From Herbiconiux sp. (GTDB taxonomy: Bacteria; Actinomycetota; Actinomycetes; Actinomycetales; Microbacteriaceae): a DNA stretch of 64,000 nucleotides. The notes below the pieces were generated by a model that was not told where the DNA came from, made no database searches, and was given only the letters and a program-made list of their open reading frames with translations. Below are positions 54,935 to 64,000 of the stretch, piece by piece. Where the stretch lies: the NCBI RefSeq assembly GCF_023264895.1, contig NZ_JAHFUY010000018.1, forward strand, positions 1-64,000, in the 5' to 3' direction. The translations under genes were made by a program, and so were the position numbers. Numbering within the stretch: position 1 is the stretch's first letter; every line of letters begins with the position of its first letter.

Positions 54935-55654
54935 ATGCTCCTCGTCTTCGCCGGCCTCGCCGCGCTCGCGGGCGTGTGGTGCCTCGTCGCCCCGCCGCGC
55001 GCCATGCTCTTCGGATCGCGCTGGCAGCTGCGGGACGGCGAGCGGGCCGAACCGAGCCCCGCGCTCATCGGCTGGACCCGCGCCTCCGGCGTGCTCCTCC
55101 TCCTGCTCGCCGCCGCGATGACCGTGGGCTACTTCGTGACGCAGGGGCAGGGCGAGGCTCGCGAGTCGCTCAAGGAGGCCTGGGGCATCGGCCGCTACCT
55201 CTCCTCCGACGAGCTCGAGATCGAGCTCGACCCGGAGGTCGAACGGGTCGAGAGCGTGGAGGCGACGCTCGCCGGCTACACCGATGTCGAGCAGGGCCTC
55301 CGGGTCTGGCGCTCGGCGATCGTGGGGGTCGACCCCGTCGGCGACCTCGGAGGCGACGTCGAGGACGGCGATCTCATCGTCGCCGTGCGTGCGGGAGCCT
55401 GCCGCCCTGGCCCCGTTCTCGTCGAGGAGTCCGACACCGCGGTCACCGTCTCGGTCACCGGTGTCGGCAACGCCTTCTCCTCCGGCGAGGTCATCCCCTG
55501 CGGCGCGAGCGGCACGAAGCTCCTCATGGACCCCGACGCGGAGGAGCTCCGACTCGTCCGCATCCCCCTCGACGACCCCCTCGGCGACCGCGAGCTCATC
55601 CTCCCGGATCCGCCCGAGCGCGAAGGCGAACCGGTGACGATCCCCGGCTCCTGA
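54935..55654 (+). CDS. Hypothetical membrane protein
   Basis: Two N-terminal TMs, soluble C-terminus. Confidence 0.6.
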   Translation: MLLVFAGLAALAGVWCLVAPPRAMLFGSRWQLRDGERAEPSPALIGWTRASGVLLLLLAAAMTVGYFVTQGQGEARESLKEAWGIGRYLSSDELEIELDPEVERVESVEATLAGYTDVEQGLRVWRSAIVGVDPVGDLGGDVEDGDLIVAVRAGACRPGPVLVEESDTAVTVSVTGVGNAFSSGEVIPCGASGTKLLMDPDAEELRLVRIPLDDPLGDRELILPDPPEREGEPVTIPGS

Positions 55655-55737
55655 GCCGAAGGCGGCCGGGCCCAGCCCGGTGCAGAATGCCCGATGCCGA
55701 TCGCCGGTGCCGACTGCCGAACCCGTCGCCGAACCCC

Positions 55738-57531
55738 CTAGCGCCCCCCGCGCCCCGAGAACACCGCGTGCAGCAGCGGCACGACCGACCCGATCATGAG
55801 CACCGTGCCGAGCACGGCATCGTCGGCCCGCAGCACCGCGCCCGCCACGAGCAGCGCCGCGAACACGAGCGCCGACACCACTCGACGGCCCGCACGCTCG
55901 AGCCCCTCGACCCTCCGCTCGAGCTCGGGGTTCCGGAACGAGACCGTCCCCTCGTCGAGCTTCGTGAGCATCGCGTCGATCTGACGCGGCAGGCGCCAGG
56001 CGATCTGCAGGTTCTCGAGCGCCTGCTTGCCGAGGTCCTGGGCGAGGTTGCCCCGCTCCTCGCGGATCAGCTGCTGCGCGTACGGCTCGACCGAGTTCCA
56101 CAGGTTGAACGACGGATCGAGCGCACTGCTCACCCCCGACGTCAGCGACATCGCGCGGATGATGAGCAGGAAGTTCTCCGGCAGCTGGAACGGCAGCGAG
56201 CGCACCACATGCCCGAACTGCAGCCCGAACTCGCGGAACTCCCGCGGGTCGACCTCCCGCAGCTCGGCGAACCCCATGCCGCCGAACCGCGCGAACAGCT
56301 GGGTCAGCGCCCGCTCGAGCTCGGCGGTCTCGGCCGACTGCAGCAGCACCCCGAGGTCCTGCGCGGCCGCCACGAGGCCCTTGCCGTCCCGCGAGGCCGC
56401 GGCGATGAGCATCTTGCGGAGGCCGCTCCGGGTGTTGACGCCGACCTCGCCCATCATGCCGAAGTCGATGAACGTGAGCTTCCACGGCCGCGACCCGGCG
56501 ACATCCGAAGCCGCACCCACAGCCGCGCCAACGCCCAGCGCGCCCGCACCCGCGCCCGCGCCCGCACCCGCACCCGGCTCACGGGCGGCCAGCGGCGTCA
56601 CGAAGATGTTCCCCGGGTGCGGATCCGCGTGGAAGAACCCGTTCGTGAACAGCTGATCGAACATCACCGCGGCGAACACCGGCGCCACCTCCGCCGGATC
56701 GATCCCCGCCGCCACGAGCCCGGCGTGATCGTTGATCTTGATCGCCGTCACGTCTTCGAGCGTCAGCACACGCCGCGTCGACCGCTCCCAGACGACCTCG
56801 GGCAACCCCACCCGGTCGTCGTCGACGAAGTCCGCCGCGAACCGCACCGAGTTCGCCGCCTCGTGCAGGTAGTCGATCTCCTCGAGGCTCGTCGCCGCGA
56901 ACTCCTCCACGAGCGCCGGCGCATCGACCCGGGAGTAGACGATCCGCACGTGGCTCAGCCAGCCACCGATCTTCCGCAGGGCCGCGAGGTCGACCCGCAC
57001 GATCTCGTCGATCCCGGGCCGCTGCACTTTGAGCACCACGGCGTCGAGCCCGGTGTCGGCGGCGTCGCGCGGCACGAGCCGGGCACGGTGAGCCTGCCCG
57101 AGGGAGGCCGCGGCCACCGGCGTCGGGTCGACCCACGCGAACGCCTGGTTCAGCGGCATGCCGAGCTCGGCCTCGGCGAGCGACCGGATGGCGTCGAAGG
57201 GCACGGCGGGCACCTCGTCCTGCAGCCCCTCGAGCTCCTTCGTGATCTCGGGCGGCAGCACGTCGAGGCGCGACGACATGAACTGCCCCACCTTGATCAT
57301 GAGACCGCCGAGGTCGACGGCGAGCACGTGGAAGCGCCGCGCGAACTTCTGCATGCGCCGCGTCCGCGTGCGCTCGGCGATGCTCAGCAGCCCGAACTTC
57401 GGCAGCACGAGCTCGTACCACCACGTCACCGCCAGGTTCCACCCGGCGAACCAGAGGATGCGCCGATACCGGGCGCGGGCCTCCCGGAAGGTGGGAACGG
57501 AATCCCCCCGGTCGGGTCGAGCCTCGGACAC
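55738..57531 (-). CDS. ABC1/UbiB-family kinase-like protein
   Basis: LGGLMIKVGQFMSSRLDVLPPEITKELEGLQDEVPAVPF...AAASLGQAHRARL...GFFHADPHPGNIFVTP. Confidence 0.92.
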   Translation of the reverse strand: MSEARPDRGDSVPTFREARARYRRILWFAGWNLAVTWWYELVLPKFGLLSIAERTRTRRMQKFARRFHVLAVDLGGLMIKVGQFMSSRLDVLPPEITKELEGLQDEVPAVPFDAIRSLAEAELGMPLNQAFAWVDPTPVAAASLGQAHRARLVPRDAADTGLDAVVLKVQRPGIDEIVRVDLAALRKIGGWLSHVRIVYSRVDAPALVEEFAATSLEEIDYLHEAANSVRFAADFVDDDRVGLPEVVWERSTRRVLTLEDVTAIKINDHAGLVAAGIDPAEVAPVFAAVMFDQLFTNGFFHADPHPGNIFVTPLAAREPGAGAGAGAGAGALGVGAAVGAASDVAGSRPWKLTFIDFGMMGEVGVNTRSGLRKMLIAAASRDGKGLVAAAQDLGVLLQSAETAELERALTQLFARFGGMGFAELREVDPREFREFGLQFGHVVRSLPFQLPENFLLIIRAMSLTSGVSSALDPSFNLWNSVEPYAQQLIREERGNLAQDLGKQALENLQIAWRLPRQIDAMLTKLDEGTVSFRNPELERRVEGLERAGRRVVSALVFAALLVAGAVLRADDAVLGTVLMIGSVVPLLHAVFSGRGGR

Positions 57532-57536
57532 CCGGG

Positions 57537-58148
57537 TCAGTTCTGGGCGAGGATCGAGTAGAGCCGACGACGTGCGTCCTCGAGCTCCGCCACAGCCTGC
57601 TTGACCTGCTCGGACGTTCCCGTGCGCCCCACCTGCGCGGCGGCCTGGGCCAGTTCGAACCCGGCCTTGGCCAGGGCGGAGTGGTCGCGCTTGCCGTCGG
57701 TGTCGTCGTCTCCGGATGCCCAGGGCGCGTCGTTGCCGGCCGTCGCGTACTGCGCACGGCCCGCCTCGGTCAGCGCGTAGGTCTTGCGCCCGTTTGACTC
57801 CTCCGCGGCGATGAGACCCTCGTCGGCGAGCAGCTGCAGCGTGGGGTAGACCGAGCCGGGGCTCGGCTTCCAGCTGCCGCCGCTGCGCTCCTCGATCTCG
57901 TGGATGATCTGGTAGCCGTGCATGGCGCGCTCGGCGAGGAGGGCGAGCACCGCAGCGCGCACGTCTCCGCGACCGACCCGCGATCCGGTGCCGGTGCGCT
58001 TCTCGAACTTCGAGCGGAACTGCTCCATGGCCTCCCAGACCCCGTCGACGTTGAAACCGCCGCCGCTGCCGAGGCCGCCGCCCATGCCGCCGCCGCTGCC
58101 ACCACCGAAGATGTTGCCGAACCCGTTGCTTCCGAATGAATTGCTCAT
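57537..58148 (-). CDS. PadR family transcriptional regulator with Gly-rich N-terminus
   Basis: RGDVRAAVLALLAERAMHGYQIIHEIEERSGGSWKPSPGSVYPTLQLLADEGLI. Confidence 0.92.
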   Translation of the reverse strand: MSNSFGSNGFGNIFGGGSGGGMGGGLGSGGGFNVDGVWEAMEQFRSKFEKRTGTGSRVGRGDVRAAVLALLAERAMHGYQIIHEIEERSGGSWKPSPGSVYPTLQLLADEGLIAAEESNGRKTYALTEAGRAQYATAGNDAPWASGDDDTDGKRDHSALAKAGFELAQAAAQVGRTGTSEQVKQAVAELEDARRRLYSILAQN

Positions 58149-58171
58149 GCTGACCTCCGTTGTTGACCCCG

Positions 58172-58211
58172 AACGATACTCAACGATATGCCTGCTCGAC
58201 TGTGAACGATA
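58172..58211. promoter_or_regulatory. Three AACGATA motifs upstream of padR (candidate operator)
   Basis: 58172-58178, 58182-58188 and 58205-58211, 24-63 bp upstream of the PadR start. Confidence 0.45.
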
Positions 58212-58305
58212 TAGTCGCGACACCTTCGCAGGAGACCTCCAGTCAACGCACGAACTGCGGCGCCGATCACTCGGCGCCGCAGTCGTGTGGGGGTGTTGCG
58301 GGAAG

Positions 58306-61300
58306 CTACCCGGCGCAGACGGTGAGGCTCTCCACCGCCGGCGTCAGCGTCTTCTCGCCGCCGAGCAGGGTCACCCGGGAAGCACCCAGGGCGAGGATCT
58401 GCTCGAGCGTCTCGGCGGGCACGCAGTCACCGCGCACGGTGAACAGCGGCGCGTCGATCCGCGGGGCCAGCGCCGAGCCCGAGAGGGCGTCGGGGAACTT
58501 GGCACCCGTGGCGAGGAGCACCCGGTCGGCCGACTCGAAGAAGTACGCGTTGATCGAACGCGACGCCTCGTAGCGGTCGGCACCGCCGAGTCGCACGGAC
58601 TCCGCGATCCGCGACGCGTCGGCGAAGACCCCGGCCGAGACCGAGCTCTCGCCACCGGCCACCACGATCTCCTTCACACCGAGTCGCGCGATGAGCGCGG
58701 CCGTGGCGTCGTCGAGGCCGGTGGCCCCGCCGTTGACGAGGATCAGTGGACCGGTGCCGTCGAGGGCCGCTCCGGCCGACAGGGCGTCGGGGAACGTCGC
58801 ACCGGCCGCGAGCACGGCGACAGGAGCTCCGTCCGGGAACGCGTCGGCGGCGATGGACCGGGAGGCCGCGAAGCGGTCGGCGCCGCCGAGACGGCTCACG
58901 GGAGCCACCTTCTCGAGGGCCTTCTGCACGGCCGGCGTGACACTCGAGGTGCCACCCACGACCACGATCGACTCCGGGTCGAGCCGCTCGAGCTCCGCCA
59001 GCACGACGGGCGGCAGCGAACCGGCCGTGGTGAGCAGGATCGGCGCCTCGTCGGTGGCCGCGGCGGGGGCTGCCGAGAGGGCGTCGGGGAACTTCTCCCC
59101 CGAGACCACGTAGACGGTGTCCGCCCCGTCGGGGAAGCCCTCCTTCGACGTGTTCACGGAGACCTCGTAGCGGTCGGCGCCGGAGATGCGGTCGGCGTCG
59201 AGCGCCACCGTGAGGGTGGCGGTCGCGGTGCGACCCGATCCGAAGCCCACCGCGACGATCTCGAGCGGGCCGCGCGCGGCATCCGCCGGCACGACGACCT
59301 CGAACGAGACGGTGCCGTCGGTGCTCACGACGCTGCCGGCGCTGACGCCGCCCACGGTGAGCTCGACCGACTCGCCCACGCGGAAACCGGATCCGGTGAC
59401 CGTCACGGTGTCGCCCGGCGAGACCGAGTCCGCCGACAGCGTCAGCGCATCCGGAGCGGCCTGCGCCTCGGCGCACGCGTCGCCCTGCGCGCCCACCGCG
59501 GGCAGCGACGGCAGCACGGCACCCGCGCGGTCGACGACCCCGTCGTCCTCCCGCACCACGATGCGGCCGAAGCTGTCACCGATGGTGACGCCCTGCTGCG
59601 TGTTCGTGGTGTTGGTGATGAACGACGTGGAGGCGAAGGTCGACGTGCTCGCGTCGCCCTGCAGCGGCACGGTCACGACCTTGCAGACCTCACCGGCCGA
59701 GAACGACAGCTCCTGCATCGAGGAGAGCACGCGGTTGTTGCCGCTCACCGGGATGGAGCTCACGTAGACCGTGGCGGCCTGCTCGGCCGGTCGGGAGAGC
59801 ACGACGGGGACGTCGACGGAGCCGACACCCGAGCCCTCCTCGACCTTGACGTCGGGCATCGACGCGACGGGCAGGGTGGAGACGGCCGGGTCGCCGAGGG
59901 TGGCGGCCGACTGCAGCGCGAGGTCGGAGAGCAGCACGCCGCCGGTCTCGCGGGGAGCCGTGAAGCGCACCTGGGTGACGTCGGCGAGGTTCACGCCCGT
60001 GAAGGCCGTGGTGGGCACCGCGATCTGCTGCAGCAGCACCTTGCGGAGCGGGTTCGTCGAACCCGGCAGCACGGTGAGCGCGTCGCCGAACTCCGAGGCG
60101 GTGACCGAGGCCGTTCCGCCCGTGGAGTCGAGCAGCGTGACCGTGAGGTCGGTGCTGCCGCCGATGGCGACCGAGTCGTCGGGCGAGACCCGGAACGACA
60201 GGCTCGAGGCCGTGGTGAAGTCGCGCGCCTCGGCCGGCACCTGCACGCGGAGCTCGCCGGGGGCGGCGCTCCCCGTGGGCTCGGTGTAGGTGAAGTGCAG
60301 CGACGGGGTCGACGGCACCGAGGTGGCGCGGCCGTTGCCGTAGGTGGCGCTGAGGAACCCGTAGTCGGGGGCCTGGGCGAACTCGAGCTCGGTGACGCAG
60401 TACGGCATGGTCGCCGGCACGTCGAGCGGGCTCATGCTCTCGCAGTACTGGTAGGTTCCGGATCCCACGACCTGCGTGGTCGTCTCGGGCTCGGTGAACG
60501 TGTTCACGTCGACCCGGTTGGAGGGCGCGAGGCTCGCGCTCACGCGGATGTCGGCGCGGCCGGCCGAGGCGGGCTTGGCGTCGGATCCGTCGAAGAGCGG
60601 CATGAACTGCTCGTCGCCGCCGAGGGTGAGGCGGAAGAAGCCGGCGATGTAGGCGTTGCCCGCGGCGTACTGCTCGGCCGCGTTCAGACGGGTCGGAGCG
60701 GACTGCCCACAGGTGGGGTCGGTCTGGTTGCGATCCATGATCGCCCAGTCGTCGCTCGTGGCCACGGGGTAGAGGCCGGGGGTCCACGCGGTGTTGAAGT
60801 AGTTGTGGTTCGTCCCCATCACGAGCACCGACGAGCGGAACACGTCGTCGCCGTAGGCGTGCCGGGAGTCGTCGATGTACTTCTGGCCCATCTGGTCCTC
60901 GACGTCGCCGTCGCAGTACGGCAGGATGACCGCGGTCGGCACGCCGGGAACGGTCATGCGCGTGTAATCGGTCGGGGCGAGCGGCAGCACGCCCTTGATG
61001 CCGAACGGCTCGGGCTGCTCGGAGTTGAGCAGAGCGGCGCGCATGACGCCCTCGCCACCGCGCGAGTGGCCCATGAGGCCCACGTTGTCGAGGTCGAGGC
61101 GGCCGGTGAGCGCGGTGCCGAAGCCCACGTCGGTGCCGGCGTTGGCCTGGCGCAGCAGGTTGAGGTGGTCCATCACGAGCTGGGCGCGGGCCGCTGCTCC
61201 GGTGTCGTCGGCGAGCGAGCCGTCGAGCGCGTTGATGGCGTTGGCCGAGATCGAGACCACCACGTAGCCCTGGCTGGCCAGGATCTCGGCGGCCTCGTTG

Positions 61301-62022
61301 TAGCCGAGGTAGCTCTCGACGTCGACCTGATCGGCGTTGCAGGGCCAGGCGGCGGGGTTGCGGGTTCCACCGGCGCACGAGGTGTGGCGGCCGTGCAGGA
61401 AGACGGCGACCGGGCGCTCGCCCTCGGCGCCCTCGGGCAGGAACACCGCGGCGCGGATCTCGCCCTTGCGGCCGAAGTCGCGGATGTCGACGGCTTCGTC
61501 TCCGAGGTCGTAGTCGGCACGCGTCACGGCGTACTCACCGCGGGCGGAGGGGTCGTCGGCGAGGACCGGCGCGTCGGCGGCAGCCGGCGGCACCTCCTCG
61601 ATGAAACGGCGGGCGGCGTCACCCTGGTCGTCGGCCTCGACGGCCGGGTCGCCCGCGCCGGTCCAGCCCTGGTCGATCACGGTGGCGTCGGCGACGGCGG
61701 GGTCGGTGGTCACCACGGTGAGGGTCAGCCCGTCGAGCGACTCCTTCGCGATGCCGAGCTCGATGCCGTCGGCCCAGAGGGTGGCGGCGTCGCTCCGGAT
61801 CTCGAGGGGCTCGGAGAGGGTCTTGGTGACTTCGTAGCCGCCCGGGATCTCCTCCACGGTCCAGTCGTCGCCGACGGCGACGGGCTCTGTGGTGGTGAGA
61901 GGGGCGGATGTGGCGGGGCTGGTCGCCGCGAAGGCGGGGACTCCCACCAGGGCCGGCGAGACGGCCACGAGGAGTGCGGTGGCGATGGCCGCCGCCCTCC
62001 AGCGCTCGGTTGATCTGGGCAC
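58306..62022 (-). CDS. Secreted alpha/beta-hydrolase-like protein with three C-terminal CWB2 (cell wall binding repeat 2) domains
   Basis: MGHSRGGEGVMRA; ISGADRYEVSVNTSKEGFPDGADTVYVVSGEKFPDALSAAPAAA, LGGADRFAASRSIAADAFP, LGGADRYEASRSINAYFFES. Confidence 0.88.
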   Translation of the reverse strand: MPRSTERWRAAAIATALLVAVSPALVGVPAFAATSPATSAPLTTTEPVAVGDDWTVEEIPGGYEVTKTLSEPLEIRSDAATLWADGIELGIAKESLDGLTLTVVTTDPAVADATVIDQGWTGAGDPAVEADDQGDAARRFIEEVPPAAADAPVLADDPSARGEYAVTRADYDLGDEAVDIRDFGRKGEIRAAVFLPEGAEGERPVAVFLHGRHTSCAGGTRNPAAWPCNADQVDVESYLGYNEAAEILASQGYVVVSISANAINALDGSLADDTGAAARAQLVMDHLNLLRQANAGTDVGFGTALTGRLDLDNVGLMGHSRGGEGVMRAALLNSEQPEPFGIKGVLPLAPTDYTRMTVPGVPTAVILPYCDGDVEDQMGQKYIDDSRHAYGDDVFRSSVLVMGTNHNYFNTAWTPGLYPVATSDDWAIMDRNQTDPTCGQSAPTRLNAAEQYAAGNAYIAGFFRLTLGGDEQFMPLFDGSDAKPASAGRADIRVSASLAPSNRVDVNTFTEPETTTQVVGSGTYQYCESMSPLDVPATMPYCVTELEFAQAPDYGFLSATYGNGRATSVPSTPSLHFTYTEPTGSAAPGELRVQVPAEARDFTTASSLSFRVSPDDSVAIGGSTDLTVTLLDSTGGTASVTASEFGDALTVLPGSTNPLRKVLLQQIAVPTTAFTGVNLADVTQVRFTAPRETGGVLLSDLALQSAATLGDPAVSTLPVASMPDVKVEEGSGVGSVDVPVVLSRPAEQAATVYVSSIPVSGNNRVLSSMQELSFSAGEVCKVVTVPLQGDASTSTFASTSFITNTTNTQQGVTIGDSFGRIVVREDDGVVDRAGAVLPSLPAVGAQGDACAEAQAAPDALTLSADSVSPGDTVTVTGSGFRVGESVELTVGGVSAGSVVSTDGTVSFEVVVPADAARGPLEIVAVGFGSGRTATATLTVALDADRISGADRYEVSVNTSKEGFPDGADTVYVVSGEKFPDALSAAPAAATDEAPILLTTAGSLPPVVLAELERLDPESIVVVGGTSSVTPAVQKALEKVAPVSRLGGADRFAASRSIAADAFPDGAPVAVLAAGATFPDALSAGAALDGTGPLILVNGGATGLDDATAALIARLGVKEIVVAGGESSVSAGVFADASRIAESVRLGGADRYEASRSINAYFFESADRVLLATGAKFPDALSGSALAPRIDAPLFTVRGDCVPAETLEQILALGASRVTLLGGEKTLTPAVESLTVCAG

Positions 62023-62210
62023 TGTGCTCCTGAGTGTGAAGGTGACGGATGGCCGCGCACCGACCGTGAGGAGTCCCGCGGAGTGCGCCGGAGCCGCACG
62101 GCCCGCGGTGGCCGAGCCTTCACGCTAGCTGTGAGCAGCCCCCGGATCCGCCGGGGTAACACGATGGAAACGGGATGTTTACACCCCTGTTTCCGCGCTC
62201 ACATCGAAGC

Positions 62211-63827
62211 TCAGATCTGGTCGGGGAGGCCTGCCCGGCGGAGGAACGCGGCGCGGTCGGCGCTCCTCGGGAGGGGCTGCGTAGCGGTGGTGTCGGGGGT
62301 GCGGATGACCTCGGTGGCGCCGGTGTCGGCCGCGGCGAACAGGGCCGAGAGCTCGGCCGTGGCGGTGGCCGGCTCGCGCACGGGCTCACGGACAGCGGGC
62401 TTGCGGACAGCGGGTCTGCGGACGGCAGGTTCACGCACCGCAGGTTCACGCACGGCCGGTTCGTCCGCACGCGGGGCCGCGTCCTCCGCCTCGAGCTGCT
62501 GCTCCCACTCCTCCATGCGCTCGGAGGCCCGTGCCGCCGCGTAACCCGCCCAGGTCTCGAGGGCGCGCGTGATCACGGCCTCCTGCTGCTCGAGCACGGT
62601 CTGGTTGACGCGCTTGCCGAACTCGACCTGCCGCTCGGCCCGATCCTCGGCCACGGAGACCTGCACCGAGGCCTCGGCCGCGATCGCCCGGGTGCGCTCG
62701 GCCGCCCAGATCTCGCCGCCGGAGACCTCGCCGTCCTCCCGCACGTCGAGGATGCGGTCGTAGGCGGTCTGCCCGCCGAGGTTGCCGAGCACCTTCACGA
62801 TCACGGGCAGCAACTCGATGCAGATGAACAGCAGCGCGATCATGATGTGCGCGAAGTTCAGCAGGGCGTTCGTCTCCCCCAGCCGGAACAGCGCGTCGAG
62901 CCGTGAGAGCAGACCGGCGCTGTTGTCGACCGCGCTCGCGTAGGCGGCCTGCTCGGCGGAGCGCTGCTCCTGCGCGGTCGCAAGGGTCGCCTGGTCGGCT
63001 TCGAGCTGATCGGTCGCGGCGTCGAGCCGGCTCTGGGCGGAGGCCTCCAGGTTGGCCGCCGCCGCCTCCTCGGCAGCGGTCTGGGCGGCCTGGGCAGCCG
63101 TCAACCGAGCCTCGGCCGCCTCGAAGGCCGCGAGCTTCGAGGCGGTCACGGGCCCGTCGCCGCGCACCCCGGTGCCGCCGCTGCCGTCGATCTCGGCGAG
63201 GTAGGCGGCCTGGGCGGCGTCGTAGGCGGCCTGCGCGGATGCCGTCGCCGCGACCGCCGCCGCGTAGTTGGGGTCGGAGGCGAAATCGGTCTGCAGCCCC
63301 TGGTCGACGATCGCCTGGTTCGAGGCGATCCGCTCCTCGAGCGTCGGGATCTGGGCGAACCGCGGATCCGTCGCCATCCGCTCCTCGAACGCCGCCTTGT
63401 CCTCGGCCTGCATGACCTGGATCTCGGAGTTGATCTCGGCCTGGAAGATCTGCAGCGTGAGCGGCGTCGAGATGACGGTGCCGATGATGAGCGCGAGGGC
63501 GATGCGCGGGATGGCGAGGGCCACGTTCCGCCACACGCCCTTCTGCTTCGCCATGCCGATGATGAGGAGCCGGTCGAGGTTCAGGATGATGACACCCCAG
63601 AACACGCCCACGACGATGGCCACGGGGAGCGGCGCGCCGACCGCCATCACGAGAGCGAACGTCGCCGACACCGCCGAGAGGAACGCGGTGCTGAGGATGA
63701 CGCCGCCCATGGCGACGAAGCGCGCGCGGTCGCCCGGGGCATCCGCGAGAACGTCGAGCCGAGCGCCGCCGAGCCACGACATGAAGTTCGAGACGGCGTT
63801 GGAGTTGTAGCGACGAGGACGAGACAC
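62211..63827 (-). CDS. DUF4407 membrane protein with PAVRE-type C-terminal repeats
   Basis: VILNLDRLLIIGMAKQKGVWRNVALAIPRIALALIIGTVISTPLTLQIFQAEI; coiled coil; EPAVREPAVREPAVRRPAVRKPAVREPVREPA. Confidence 0.85.
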   Translation of the reverse strand: MSRPRRYNSNAVSNFMSWLGGARLDVLADAPGDRARFVAMGGVILSTAFLSAVSATFALVMAVGAPLPVAIVVGVFWGVIILNLDRLLIIGMAKQKGVWRNVALAIPRIALALIIGTVISTPLTLQIFQAEINSEIQVMQAEDKAAFEERMATDPRFAQIPTLEERIASNQAIVDQGLQTDFASDPNYAAAVAATASAQAAYDAAQAAYLAEIDGSGGTGVRGDGPVTASKLAAFEAAEARLTAAQAAQTAAEEAAAANLEASAQSRLDAATDQLEADQATLATAQEQRSAEQAAYASAVDNSAGLLSRLDALFRLGETNALLNFAHIMIALLFICIELLPVIVKVLGNLGGQTAYDRILDVREDGEVSGGEIWAAERTRAIAAEASVQVSVAEDRAERQVEFGKRVNQTVLEQQEAVITRALETWAGYAAARASERMEEWEQQLEAEDAAPRADEPAVREPAVREPAVRRPAVRKPAVREPVREPATATAELSALFAAADTGATEVIRTPDTTATQPLPRSADRAAFLRRAGLPDQI

Positions 63828-63865
63828 GAGGAGCGAAGCTACCCCATGTGCCTCTGTGCACCCTG

Positions 63866-63879
63866 GCACAGCGCTGTGC
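63866..63879. promoter_or_regulatory. 14-bp perfect palindrome GCACAGCGCTGTGC upstream of the DUF4407 gene
   Basis: Self-complementary; a third CTGTGC half-site lies at about 63853. Confidence 0.35.
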
Positions 63880-63895
63880 GCAGGCCGTGCCGATC

Positions 63896-64000
63896 ACGTG
63901 TCGTCGGATGCCCTCCGCACGCCGCTCCGCCGCCGTGGTGCCGCTGAGCGCGGCGGCGTCGACCGCATGTGGTCGCGCACCGCGGTGAGCGAGCGTGCGA
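63896..64000 (-). CDS. Possible C-terminal fragment of an upstream CDS
   Basis: Open frame ARSLTAVRDHMRSTPPRSAAPRRRSGVRRASDDT* to the window edge. Confidence 0.3.

Noticed and set aside
1-64000. tRNA, rRNA, insertion sequences or prophage
   Set aside because: None recognised by inspection; no transposase, integrase or phage structural ORFs among the translations. A tRNAscan/Infernal run would be needed to exclude small RNAs.

Overview
High-GC actinobacterial chromosomal window, Microbacteriaceae-like by gene content (taxonomy is inference). It is gene-dense, with no rRNA, tRNA or CRISPR seen. The most unusual locus is about 3.4-16.5 kb on the minus strand. There pstC, pstA and pstS are separated from pstB by about 9 kb of surface-protein genes: two more PstS-like proteins (one large and C-terminally membrane-anchored), a WxL-like protein, a DUF916-type protein, an anchored surface protein, and a sortase-fold protein that appears to have lost both catalytic His and Cys. 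Several of these genes are coupled by 4-nt overlaps, and two PHO-box-like sites lie in the cluster. Other genes include an Ada-AlkA/Ogt repair operon, an M4 protease-emfourin pair, a PASTA kinase coupled to a lytic transglycosylase, a GH5-CBM2 cellulase, GH92, a degenerate CD-NTase-like protein, an ABC-F protein, UbiB/PadR, and a secreted hydrolase with three CWB2 repeats. The window also holds at least four families of palindromic repeats, two of them apparently inserted in frame inside genes (Ada-AlkA C-terminus and a geranylgeranyl-reductase-like gene). One family forms a 94-bp-period array, with an inverted single copy on the other side of an ABC ATPase gene. No database searches were run; product calls are motif-based readings of the translated ORFs.
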